NCBI GenBank assembly: GCA_016795065.1
Contig: JAEUIU010000087.1
Location: forward strand, 1-60,890
DNA: 60,890 nt
Origin: Phycisphaerae bacterium
GTDB taxonomy: Bacteria; Planctomycetota; Phycisphaerae; Phycisphaerales; SM1A02
Direction: 5' to 3'
In this document: positions 34,998 to 43,591 of the stretch, piece by piece
How positions within the stretch are numbered: position 1 is the first letter of the stretch
Layout: each line of letters opens with the position of its first letter
Position numbers and translations under genes: made by a program
Notes under the pieces: generated by a model
Told to the model about the DNA's origin: nothing
The model's input: the letters and a program-made list of their open reading frames with translations, nothing else
The model's database searches: none

Positions 34998-35936
34998 ATG
35001 ACGCCCGCCCTGCCTCGCACTCGGTCGCTCGTGGGCCTGTTCACATGTCTGGCCGTGACGCCTGTCACGCTCGCCGACACGCAGGCGCTCCAACTGCCGA
35101 ACGAGACGATCAAGAACCTCGGCTACGTTCGCATCGCCGACGCTCCTTCCCTCGAGCCCCCGACCTTCACCATCGAAGCCTGGATCAGGCCGATGGGCCC
35201 AGGCGTCGGAGGCGGCGACGTGTGGGGTTGCGCCATCGTCAACAAGCCGACCGAGGGCGGAAGTACCTTCGTGCTTCCCTCCTACATGCTTGGCTGGTCG
35301 CCGACCACCAAGCGCATCACGGCGATCGGACGCACCGAGGATGGCGTGAACTTCAACGGTTTCTCGACCACGCTTGTCCAGGTCGGCGAGAGCGTTCATG
35401 CGGCGATGACCTTTGACGGAACATGGATGCGCGTCTACGTGAACGGCGTTCTCGAGTCCACCGTGCCCTCGCCGGGAGGAGCGATCGCCTACGGCGCCGA
35501 GGACGTTCTGCTCGGTGCGTCCAACTTCTCCGGCGGGAAGCTGCGCCGCTTTGATGGCGTCATCGACGAGGTGCGCATCTGGTCGACCGTGCGAAGTGCC
35601 GCCCAGATCGAGGCGGCCTTCCAATGCCCGCTTCCCTGCACCGACCGCGCATCGCTCGAGGCGTGGTATCGATTCGAGGGCGGCTCGCTTGAGGACTTCA
35701 GCGACGGCGGACATCCCGGAACGATGGTCGGTTCCGGCTCATTCATCGATGGCGTCACGCAATGCCAGGATCCGATCGTCTCCGGCGATGTCGATGGCGA
35801 CCTCTGCGTCGGCGCGATCGATCTCGCCCTGCTGCTCGGCGCTTGGGGTTCCACGCAGAGTCCCGCCGACTTTGACTTCGACGGCGAGGTCGGGGCCAGC
35901 GATCTTGCGATATTGCTTGGCGCCTGGAACGGATAG
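34998..35936 (+). CDS. Secreted LamG protein with dockerin-type C-terminus
   Basis: The 312-residue protein has a signal peptide (RSLVGLFTCLAVTPVTLA) and a single LamG-like domain at about 30-245: PPTFTIEAWIRPMGPGVGGG, AMTFDGTWMRVYVNGVLEST and FDGVIDEVRIWSTVRSAAQI, with a paired-Cys hairpin CPLPC. It closes with two dockerin-like repeats, DVDGDLCVGAIDLALLLGAW and DFDGEVGASDLAILLGAW. LamG domains bind sugars or proteins. The start ATG follows the preceding stop by four bases, and the GGGGG run near that stop serves as a possible ribosome site. The whole open frame begins at 34953 but would overlap the previous gene. Confidence 0.84.
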   Translation: MTPALPRTRSLVGLFTCLAVTPVTLADTQALQLPNETIKNLGYVRIADAPSLEPPTFTIEAWIRPMGPGVGGGDVWGCAIVNKPTEGGSTFVLPSYMLGWSPTTKRITAIGRTEDGVNFNGFSTTLVQVGESVHAAMTFDGTWMRVYVNGVLESTVPSPGGAIAYGAEDVLLGASNFSGGKLRRFDGVIDEVRIWSTVRSAAQIEAAFQCPLPCTDRASLEAWYRFEGGSLEDFSDGGHPGTMVGSGSFIDGVTQCQDPIVSGDVDGDLCVGAIDLALLLGAWGSTQSPADFDFDGEVGASDLAILLGAWNG

Positions 35937-35959
35937 CGAACCACTGTTGGAGTGTGCAC

Positions 35960-36838
35960 ATGAACCTGCTTCACAACCGAGTCTTCCTTCTCACCGCCGC
36001 CGCTACAGCACTGTGCGTTGGAGTCGCCAACGCCGGTGTCTACACCTTCAATGACCTTGTGATCGGGCCGCTCAGCGGCCAGGACTCCTGGGGCGCGACA
36101 TCGAACGCTTCGGTCGTCGCCACCACGAACGGCTCGCTCGGCTTCACCGGAGGTGCTGCCGCACGCCAGAACACGCCAGCGTGGTCGTTCCCGACCATCA
36201 CCGCGACCACCGCACAGGTCGGCTTCGACTTCCGGGTGGATCCGTCCGCGACCTACTCCGTCGCCGAGTTCGTGCTGTGGGACCAGGATGAGACCTGGCT
36301 GTGCGGCGACGGCGAGGTCGGGGTGAGCTACTCGTTCCTCGCCTCGCGGAACCCCTTGGATCGCCTCCTGGTCCATCGCGGCGATTGCGTCCAGTACGCC
36401 GGCGCGGCCGTGAACTTCGCCCATCAGCATGGCGATTGGTATCGGGTTCGGATGACGATGGACCTAAGCCCCACCTTCTACAGCACCAGCGAGGGCATCT
36501 TCTACGGGCGAGGGAGCGTCACCGTTCAGAACCTGACCGCCGGCTCACCGCCCGTTGCGGTGGGGCCACTCCAGAACATCGCCCTCATGATCCCCGCGGA
36601 CGTGGACACCTCGACGTGGGACCTCATGGACATCGAGGCCCAAGGGGTCACGATCGACAACCTCTACGTCCTGAACGGCGCCGCCCCAACGCCCGACCTC
36701 GACCAGTCGGGGCACGTGGATGGCGCGGATCTGGCCATCCTGCTCGGCCAGTGGGGAAGCGCAGGGAGCGCTGACTTGGACGAGAGTGGCGAGGTGGATG
36801 CCGCTGACCTGGCGATCCTGCTCGGCGCGTGGGGCTGA
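35960..36838 (+). CDS. Secreted protein with dockerin-type C-terminus
   Basis: The 292-residue protein starts at ATG 35960 with GGAG seven bases upstream; an in-frame GTG at 35954 is too close to that site. The signal peptide is MNLLHNRVFLLTAAATALCV with a likely cut after NAG. The middle (25-235) is beta-rich (QVGFDFRVDPSATYSVAEFV, GDWYRVRMTMDLSPTFY) and probably a jelly-roll; no family is recognised. The C-terminus has two EF-hand-like repeats, DLDQSGHVDGADLAILLGQW and DLDESGEVDAADLAILLGAW. A hairpin overlaps the stop codon and closes the secreted-protein block. Confidence 0.78.
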   Translation: MNLLHNRVFLLTAAATALCVGVANAGVYTFNDLVIGPLSGQDSWGATSNASVVATTNGSLGFTGGAAARQNTPAWSFPTITATTAQVGFDFRVDPSATYSVAEFVLWDQDETWLCGDGEVGVSYSFLASRNPLDRLLVHRGDCVQYAGAAVNFAHQHGDWYRVRMTMDLSPTFYSTSEGIFYGRGSVTVQNLTAGSPPVAVGPLQNIALMIPADVDTSTWDLMDIEAQGVTIDNLYVLNGAAPTPDLDQSGHVDGADLAILLGQWGSAGSADLDESGEVDAADLAILLGAWG

Positions 36839-36847
36839 ACCCCACGC
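36827..36847 (+). terminator. Hairpin spanning the stop codon of the last dockerin-tailed gene
   Basis: GCGTGGGG (36827-36834) pairs with CCCCACGC (36840-36847) around a five-base loop containing the TGA stop. The stem is strong, but no T-run follows. Confidence 0.45.
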
Positions 36848-37247
36848 GGCCTGCCGTCGGTTGAGCGTGCTCTTGGGGTCAGACCGCCTCGCTCGTCGGT
36901 CAGGCCGCCGACATCGCAGCTCACCGAAGGCAAGCGATGGCCTGAACGAGCGTCCCCTTTCCCCGTCTGCGGCGAGGATCTTTGTCCTCCTGTTCGGTCG
37001 ATGGGGCGGCTCATCGCAGCCGATTCGCCGACGACAGCGACCCGCCATTGCCGAACTCATGGCACAATCCGTCGCACGCATTCGGAGGCGCGATGACCCG
37101 TGCGGCCATCGCGACTCCCAACGCCCTTCGGAGGCCTCGCGCATGGTCGACCTCGCCTGCTTCACTCGCGTCTGTTCCGTGCCCATCCTGAGCTCCCTTC
37201 GGGTGAATCCTCATTCCAACGCGACCGACATGGGCGGAGGCTGGGGC
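36848..37247. other. Intergenic region before the MuiA-like gene
   Basis: These 400 bases contain no frame I can support. The open frame of the downstream gene runs through it without protein-like composition. A promoter for the MuiA-like gene should lie here, but no convincing hexamers were found. Confidence 0.4.
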
Positions 37248-39038
37248 ATGCACGGCGCCGTTCGGGTGGGAATGGCTCTTTCGGCCCTCCTTCTTTTCGG
37301 CAGTCCCTCGGTTCGCGCTCAGGCGAGCGATGATTCGACGACGCCCGTCACCGTCGAGCCCTCGCTCCTTCCAATCGACGCCGGGATCGACGCGGTGACG
37401 CTCTACCAAGGCCGGGCCGCCGTGACGCGAAGCGCCTCCGCCACCTTCAAGCCCGGGGTCTATCGCGTTCGCTTCGCCAATCTCCCGGGCACCGTTTTTC
37501 CCGATTCGCTTCAGGCCACCGTCGGGGCGCCCGCGAAACTGCTCGACGTCAACTACGAGGAGCGGGCGGTCGAAACCGATGTGGCGAACAACCCCGAAGC
37601 GATCCGCCTCAAGAAGGAATTGGAGACGCTTGAGCGGACCCTCGGACAGTTCAACGCCAAGCGCGAGACGATGACCTCTTCGCTCAAGCTGCTCGATGCC
37701 CTTTCGACGCGCATGCTGGAACAGACCGTGAAGGGGCTCGGGACCGATGCCCTCGATCCGGCCAAGTTCGCCGAGCAGATCGACGCCGTCGCCAAGCAAC
37801 GCGATGCGATCTCGAGCCAACGCCTCGCGCTCGAGGTCGAGATCGTCGACCTCTCCAATCGGATCACCGCCACCGCCGAGCGGCTCGAAGCCATCGGCGA
37901 CACGACCAAGGTCGAGCGCACCGGCTACATGACGATCGCGGTTCCGACCGAGATCACCACACCGGTCGACCTCCACTTCACCTATCTCGTCAGCGGCGCC
38001 ACCTGGCGACCGAACTACTCGGTGCGGGCGGCGAGTGACCTCTCGGGCCTCCAGGTGGATTACGACGCGGCCATCACCCAGCACAGCGGCGAGAGCTGGG
38101 AGAACGTCCGTCTGACCCTCTCAACGGCCCAACCGGCCCACGCCGCCGAGCCGCCCGAGATCGAGCCGATCTATGTTGAGTTGGTCGACGCTCGCATGTT
38201 CTCGAAGGCTGCGAGCTCAACCCCGCCGGCATCGGCACCGGGTGACCGAGCGAACATCGTCGGTGGCGGCAGAGGAGGCGGCGGAGGCTTCGCGGGCGGA
38301 GCCGAGGGCGGCGTTTTCGGCGACGCCGGCGAGGATGCCGAGGACGCGGCGAAGGATGCCAATGTCCAGCAGAATGCGACCGCAGCAACCTTCGCCTTGC
38401 CGCGCACCGTCACGCTCACCAGCGACCGGGAGCGGGAGCAGTCGACCCGCATTGCCACGATCGACCTCAAGCCCACCTACACCTACGTCGCCCGGCCGCT
38501 GGTGGACCTCGCGGCCTACCTGCGCGGAACGGTCAAGAACGACAGCAAGTTCCAGATCCTCCGCGGCCGGGCCCGCATCTTCCTCGGCGGCGACTCGGTC
38601 GGCGTGACCATGCTCAACGACGTCGCCCCGGATGGCGAGTTCGAGCTCTGGTTCGGGGCCGACAAGCGGATCACGCTCGACCGCAAGCTCATCGCCCGCA
38701 ACCTCTCGACCAGCGGCCTCCTCTCCAAGTCCGACGACATCGAGTGGCAGTGGAAGATCACCGTGAAGAACGCGATCGAGACGGCGACGTCGATCGAGAT
38801 CTGGGACCGCATGCCGGTCTCGCGCGACGAGGACGTGGACGTCACGATCCGCGACGTCGTGCCGCCGCTGGCCAACGACAAGAAGTACGAGGCCAACGAG
38901 CTCAAGCAGGGGCTCCTGAAGTGGGCGCTAACGCTCCAGCCCAAGACCGCCGAGCGCGGGCCAAGCTCGATGAGCATCTCCTGGACGGTGAAGCTCTCCA
39001 AGCCGGAGAAGTCCATGATCTCGCCGTTGCCTGAGTGA
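37248..39038 (+). CDS. Mucoidy inhibitor MuiA-like DUF4139/DUF4140 protein
   Basis: The 596-residue exported protein starts at ATG 37248, fixed by GGAGG seven bases upstream, and has a signal peptide (VGMALSALLLFGSPSVRAQA). A DUF4140-like N-terminal domain (IDAVTLYQGRAAVTRSASAT) is followed by a coiled coil at about 110-215 (LKKELETLERTLGQFNAKRE). The DUF4139 beta domain then begins near 225 (LHFTYLVSGATWRPNYSVRA) and ends with SISWTVKLSKPEKS. A Gly-rich loop with an acidic stretch (about 335-370) interrupts DUF4139. The name comes from a Myxococcus gene; molecular function is unknown. It probably acts in the periplasm or at the surface. Confidence 0.87.
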   Translation: MHGAVRVGMALSALLLFGSPSVRAQASDDSTTPVTVEPSLLPIDAGIDAVTLYQGRAAVTRSASATFKPGVYRVRFANLPGTVFPDSLQATVGAPAKLLDVNYEERAVETDVANNPEAIRLKKELETLERTLGQFNAKRETMTSSLKLLDALSTRMLEQTVKGLGTDALDPAKFAEQIDAVAKQRDAISSQRLALEVEIVDLSNRITATAERLEAIGDTTKVERTGYMTIAVPTEITTPVDLHFTYLVSGATWRPNYSVRAASDLSGLQVDYDAAITQHSGESWENVRLTLSTAQPAHAAEPPEIEPIYVELVDARMFSKAASSTPPASAPGDRANIVGGGRGGGGGFAGGAEGGVFGDAGEDAEDAAKDANVQQNATAATFALPRTVTLTSDREREQSTRIATIDLKPTYTYVARPLVDLAAYLRGTVKNDSKFQILRGRARIFLGGDSVGVTMLNDVAPDGEFELWFGADKRITLDRKLIARNLSTSGLLSKSDDIEWQWKITVKNAIETATSIEIWDRMPVSRDEDVDVTIRDVVPPLANDKKYEANELKQGLLKWALTLQPKTAERGPSSMSISWTVKLSKPEKSMISPLPE

Positions 39039-39086
39039 GCGACGGGCCATGATCGGATCCGCAAGCGGCAAAACCGAAAGGACCTG

Positions 39087-40250
39087 ATGGGCGTTCCCTG
39101 GATCGTCGATCGTCGCGGCGACATCATGCTGGTCGCAACCGGTGGGCCCGGTGCGCCTGAGCCAAGCGACTGGCCCGGGATCCTCGCCCGAGCGTGCCTG
39201 CGCCACGGGCCGGCGGTCGTCGCGTTAGGCAAGCGGGTGTCGACTGCGGGCTCGTTGATCGCGATGGGCGAGGTCGTCGTCCATCCGAAGGGTCTCCATT
39301 CGGTCGGCCACGCCCTTCCCGCGTCGGCCCATCGCTTTCCTGAAGAGGTCGACGGGGCGATGGATGGGATCGCCGCCTTCCCGCTCGCCTTGGTCGAGGG
39401 ACTTGATGAGCCGCGCGGTGCCTTCGGGCTCCTTCGCTGGTGCCTTGAGGCGCGACTCCGCGGCGGCCGGGTCGTCGCGGTCCCGGACATCGTCTGGGTC
39501 ACCGGCGAGCTTCACCAACCCATTCCCCACGAGGACGTCGACGACTTCATCGCCCGCTTCGGCTTCCATCCCTTCGCACCTGACATCGACGAGATCGCCG
39601 CTCGACCCGACCTCGCTCCCCTTCGCTGGAACGTTCGCTTCTTCGGGACCCAACAGCCCTTCGACAAGTACGTCGAGCGCGGCGCGTTCCACTGGCACGC
39701 GTTTCGCGACAACGAGAGCTTTCGCAAGCGGGCGGAGTTCTTGGTGAAGCTCGCTCGACAGGAATTCGAATCGGGTGATGGGCCCGTGCTTGATGTCGGC
39801 TGCGGCGACGGTCTCTTCACACAACTCCTCGCAGACGCCGGCATTCCCGTGCGCGGCATCGACGAGGACCCCATCGGGATCGGCGAGGCCGAACGGATGG
39901 TCGCGGCCCGACCGCACCGAGCCGTCTTCGAACATGGTTCGGTCTACGGGCTGCGATCGGCGGCCGGGAGCGCCCGCGGGGCGATGCTCCTGGACGTCAT
40001 CGAACACCTTCACAACCCCGCCCGGGCCCTCTGCGAACTGGCCCGCGTCATCGCTCGTGGCGGTTCGCTCCTCCTCTCGACCCCCGAATGGCAATACGGT
40101 CGCATGAGCGATCCGACTTACCACGCCCACGAGTTCACGATGGACGAGTTGCAGCGGCTCGTGACTGCCGAAGGCCTCTTCACGATCGAACGCACCGCCC
40201 GTATCGGCGGCGTGTACCGCGACATCGTGGTCGTCGCGCGGCGGAGCTGA
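39087..40250 (+). CDS. Class I SAM methyltransferase with N-terminal glycosyltransferase-like segment
   Basis: The 387-residue protein has two parts. Residues about 15-155 resemble the tail of a GT2-type glycosyltransferase (VVVHPKGLHSVGHALPAS, then DEPRGAFGLLRWCLEARLRG and GRVVAVPDIVW). Residues 190-387 are a methyltransferase: HWHAFRDNESFRKRAEFLVK, motif I VLDVGCGDGLFTQLLADAG at about 234-252, acidic GIDEDP at the end of strand 2, and AMLLDVIEHLHNPARALCEL as motif IV, typical of Methyltransf_11/23 enzymes acting on sugars or lipids. AAAGGA lies four bases before the ATG. The substrate is unknown; the combination suggests glycan modification. Confidence 0.8.
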   Translation: MGVPWIVDRRGDIMLVATGGPGAPEPSDWPGILARACLRHGPAVVALGKRVSTAGSLIAMGEVVVHPKGLHSVGHALPASAHRFPEEVDGAMDGIAAFPLALVEGLDEPRGAFGLLRWCLEARLRGGRVVAVPDIVWVTGELHQPIPHEDVDDFIARFGFHPFAPDIDEIAARPDLAPLRWNVRFFGTQQPFDKYVERGAFHWHAFRDNESFRKRAEFLVKLARQEFESGDGPVLDVGCGDGLFTQLLADAGIPVRGIDEDPIGIGEAERMVAARPHRAVFEHGSVYGLRSAAGSARGAMLLDVIEHLHNPARALCELARVIARGGSLLLSTPEWQYGRMSDPTYHAHEFTMDELQRLVTAEGLFTIERTARIGGVYRDIVVVARRS

Positions 40251-40372
40251 TCGCTCGTTTCACGGTTTTGCTGGCCGGATTGTGAGCTCGGGGATAGGCT
40301 CTCGACATGGCGTGTCACCGCTGGGAGGCAGAAGGGCCGGATGTCACGGCGGATACCCGCAATGCCTGCATC

Positions 40373-40499
40373 GCTCTCCCCCGCGCAGGCGGGGGAGATG
40401 TCCGCGCAGCGGACAGAGGGGGCATTGCGTGTCATGGCGTTGGTTGAGGCCCCCTCTGTCGCCTTCGGCGACATCTCCCCCGCTATCGCGGGAGAGAGC
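40373..40499. repeat. Compound inverted repeat (REP/BIME-like element)
   Basis: Two 51-base arms (40373-40423 and 40449-40499) are reverse complements at about 42 of 51 positions and flank a 25-base spacer. Each arm contains two smaller hairpins, one of the CTCCCCCGC...GCGGGGGAG type and one of the GTCnnC...GnnGAC type. Where the arms differ inside the small GTC hairpin (GTCCGC/GCGGAC versus GTCGCC/GGCGAC), the change is compensated, so the structure is conserved. It lies in the 344 bases between the methyltransferase and VWA genes; no transposase is adjacent. Confidence 0.8.
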
Positions 40500-40594
40500 A
40501 GCCTTCCGAGGGCCTCGCGTCGACACGCTTTGGGCTGTCGCTTCTCGCTTCTGCAATTCTCCTTCCCTCCCCCAACGACGTGAAAGTTCACACG

Positions 40595-43564
40595 ATGCTT
40601 GGAGCCTCGTTCCCTCTCGACGCGATCGACGCCCTCGCCGCCGGATCGTGGACGTCCCCCCTGGCGGATCGTTGGATCAGCTTCGATCATCCCGCGGCGC
40701 TCCTCCTCATTCCGCTGTTGGGCGGACTGGCTGTACTCCCTCTCCTTCTCCGACTCCGATCGCGTAAGCCAACCGGGCTCGCGTGGCTGCATACCGGCCT
40801 GCGATTGGCGGTGATCCTCTTCGCCAGCGTCGCCCTTGCCGATCCGCAATGGACCTGGACCACCAACCGACTTGCGGTCGTTCTGGTTCGGGACATGAGC
40901 GCCTCGATGCCACCGAGCAGCCAACGGGCGGTTGAGTCGTTCATCATCACCGCGGCGATGCCCGACCCCAACCGCCACGATCGCATTGGGGCCGTTGCGT
41001 TTGGCGCCAACGCCGTGGTCGTCGAGCGTCCGGCCGAAACGCCGCTCCCAACACACTCCCCCGTCGGCGTGCAGCCCGACGGGAGCAATCTCGCCCAGGC
41101 GGTCCTCCTCGGGGCGGCGCTCCAGGCCCCTGATGCGGGGCTGCGCATCGTGCTCGCCTCCGACGGCAACGAGACCTCGGGTTCGATCCTCGCTGCCGCT
41201 CGCGACCTCAAGGCCCGGGCGATTCCGCTGGACGTGATTCCGCTCGCAGCCGATCGCGATCCGTGGGCCATGATCCGTTCCTTCACCGTGCCGCCACGCT
41301 CGCGGGGAGGTTCGACGATTCAGGCCAAGGTCGACGTCGAATCCACTCGCCCGCTGGTCGGTGAGCTGCTCATTCGGGCGACGGTTCCGGAAGGTGCCGC
41401 GACGCCCGACGGGGAACTCGCCTTTGCACTTCCCGTCGAGATGGACGCAGGCCGCGAGACGCTGGCCTTCTCGTTGCCCGTCCCGACGTCCGATGGGCTT
41501 TCGACGGTGCAGCGTTACGACGTGCGCCTCAACGTCCAAGCCACGACGGGCGACCCGCTGCAGGTCGATCCGGCGGGCCTACGAGCCACGGCCCTGACGC
41601 TCATCGATGGGGCGGCTCGGGTGCTGGTCGTGCGCCCGGATGGCGTCGACTGCTCGCCCCTCCTCGGCGCGATCAACGATGCCGATCTCACCTCCGAGGA
41701 GCTCTCGCCCGCCGGCACACCGCTGACCATCGAAGGATGGGCAGCCTACGACGCGGTCATTTTGGTCGGCATTCAGGTCGAGGATCTTGGCCGCGTTCGG
41801 CCGAAGCAACTCCGCAGCTACGTCGAAGACTGCGCCGGCGGCCTGATCGTGCTCGGTGGCCCGATGGGCTTCGCCCGCGACTGGGTCGATACGCCTCTTG
41901 AGGAGGCCCTCCCGGTCGACCTGCGGCTGCCTGAGGAGCGCATGCCCTCGCGCGGCGCGGTCGCGATCGTGCTCGACCGTTCCGGATCGATGTCGGCGCC
42001 GGTCGGCCTCACCGGACAGAGTCAGCAACGTCTCGCCAACGAGTCCGCCGTCACCGCCCTCTCGTCGCTGACTCGCGTCGACTTCGTCTCGGTCATCGCC
42101 TTTGACGGCTCGCCCACGGCGGTCGTGCCGCTTCGTCCCAACGACGAGCCGTCGGTCATCGCCGGTCGCATTCGCTCGATCGAACCCGGCGGCGGCACCG
42201 ATGCCTTTCTCGCCATCGAAGCGGCGGCCCACGAACTGGAGAAGGCGTCCGTCGCGTCGCGGCACATCGTTCTCCTCACCGACGGCAACACCCAAGGCGA
42301 TCCCGTCGCGGGGGTGCGCCGGGCCGATGAGCTGCGTCGCTCGGGCATCACGCTTTCGACCATTTCGATCGGCGACGGGGCGGCCGATGCGCTGCTTCAG
42401 CAGCTCGCCCAGGCCGGCGGAGGTCGCTACCACCGCATCACTAGCCAGGCCCTCGTGCAGCAATTGCCCAAAGTGCTGAAGCACGAGACCGAGTTGATCC
42501 GCCGCGCTCCGATTCGCGAAGGCGATCGATACGAAATCGCCGTCGTCACCTCGGAAGGGCCGATGCGCGGCACGGCGGAACTTCCCACGATCACCGGTTA
42601 CGGCGTGGTCATGGATCGCGACCGTCGGGCGGTGGTCGGCGCCCGCGGACCCGAGGGCGATCCGATCGTGGCCTTCTGGAACCACGGGCTCGGACGGGTG
42701 AGCGTCTTCACCGGCGACCCCTTCGGACGATGGGCCGACGGTTGGGCGGCATGGCCTCGCACCAACGCCGCGGCCCATGACGCCTTCTGGCGGCAGATGC
42801 TCCGCTGGACCTCACGCACGCCGAGTCATGAGAACGGCCCAGTGCAGGCAACGTTGGCCGTCGAGCAATCGGCGAACAGCCAAGGCACCGGGTCGCGGAT
42901 CGTCTTGTCGTTGCGTCAGCAGTTCACGCCGGTCGGCGATGAGACGGGAACGACGATCGGTGGCAAGCCGGTCTCGAACGCGGTGGCTTCGGTTCGGTTC
43001 GTCACCGACGACGGCACGCGCGGCGAGCTTGCTCTGGAGCCCGAGGGCCCCGGCCGCTTCGCCGCTCCGCTCGGCTTGCCGCCCAACGCCGTGGCCCTGA
43101 TCACCGCCCGCTACGCCGGTTCTGCCGGCGGCGAGACGGTCACGGGCATCGCCCGCACCGTCGTCGCCCATCGGGGGGCGTCGGAGTGGGACCGGCCGCA
43201 AGCCGACGAGGCCCTGCTTCTTCGCGCGGCTCGCGAAGCCAATGGCGTGACCTACGACGTCCACGCACCGACCTCCCTCTTCCGCCGCGATGGGGTGACC
43301 TTTCCGACGTGGACGCGAGCGCTCTGGCAACTCTTCACCGTGATCGCAGGCGTCCTGTTCCTTGCGGACGTCGCGTGTCGACGACTCATCCTGACGTCGA
43401 GGGATCGTCTCGTGCAACGGCTCGCAATGCCCTTCGTTCCGGCGCCGGCCGCTCACACGTCGCCCGAAGCGCCGACCACCGCAGCGACGCTCTCGCGCGA
43501 ACTCGACGAACGACTCGCCCGGCTTCAGAGCGCCAAGCGCCGCGCCGGGGATCGTCATTCGTGA
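40595..43564 (+). CDS. Membrane protein with two VWA domains and a glutamine-amidotransferase-like middle
   Basis: The 989-residue protein has two N-terminal membrane spans (LLIPLLGGLAVLPLLLRL; TGLRLAVILFASVALAD), a first VWA domain at about 92-215 with MIDAS DMSAS, a beta linker, and a GATase1-like segment (about 345-455). A second VWA domain at about 455-640 has MIDAS LDRSGSM and LLTDGNTQGD. A beta C-terminal part, a final span near 900-925 and a charged tail follow. Both VWA domains keep the DxSxS metal site. The family is common in planctomycetes and is often linked to MoxR-type ATPase loci, none of which is visible here. An in-frame GTG at 40580 would add five residues; neither start has a Shine-Dalgarno. 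Confidence 0.85.
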   Translation: MLGASFPLDAIDALAAGSWTSPLADRWISFDHPAALLLIPLLGGLAVLPLLLRLRSRKPTGLAWLHTGLRLAVILFASVALADPQWTWTTNRLAVVLVRDMSASMPPSSQRAVESFIITAAMPDPNRHDRIGAVAFGANAVVVERPAETPLPTHSPVGVQPDGSNLAQAVLLGAALQAPDAGLRIVLASDGNETSGSILAAARDLKARAIPLDVIPLAADRDPWAMIRSFTVPPRSRGGSTIQAKVDVESTRPLVGELLIRATVPEGAATPDGELAFALPVEMDAGRETLAFSLPVPTSDGLSTVQRYDVRLNVQATTGDPLQVDPAGLRATALTLIDGAARVLVVRPDGVDCSPLLGAINDADLTSEELSPAGTPLTIEGWAAYDAVILVGIQVEDLGRVRPKQLRSYVEDCAGGLIVLGGPMGFARDWVDTPLEEALPVDLRLPEERMPSRGAVAIVLDRSGSMSAPVGLTGQSQQRLANESAVTALSSLTRVDFVSVIAFDGSPTAVVPLRPNDEPSVIAGRIRSIEPGGGTDAFLAIEAAAHELEKASVASRHIVLLTDGNTQGDPVAGVRRADELRRSGITLSTISIGDGAADALLQQLAQAGGGRYHRITSQALVQQLPKVLKHETELIRRAPIREGDRYEIAVVTSEGPMRGTAELPTITGYGVVMDRDRRAVVGARGPEGDPIVAFWNHGLGRVSVFTGDPFGRWADGWAAWPRTNAAAHDAFWRQMLRWTSRTPSHENGPVQATLAVEQSANSQGTGSRIVLSLRQQFTPVGDETGTTIGGKPVSNAVASVRFVTDDGTRGELALEPEGPGRFAAPLGLPPNAVALITARYAGSAGGETVTGIARTVVAHRGASEWDRPQADEALLLRAAREANGVTYDVHAPTSLFRRDGVTFPTWTRALWQLFTVIAGVLFLADVACRRLILTSRDRLVQRLAMPFVPAPAAHTSPEAPTTAATLSRELDERLARLQSAKRRAGDRHS

Positions 43565-43591
43565 TGTGGCGGTGCCTTGGGCTTCGTCGGG

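Noticed and set aside
41579..42778. 399-codon minus-strand open frame
   Set aside because: Antisense to the double-VWA gene; composition not protein-like.
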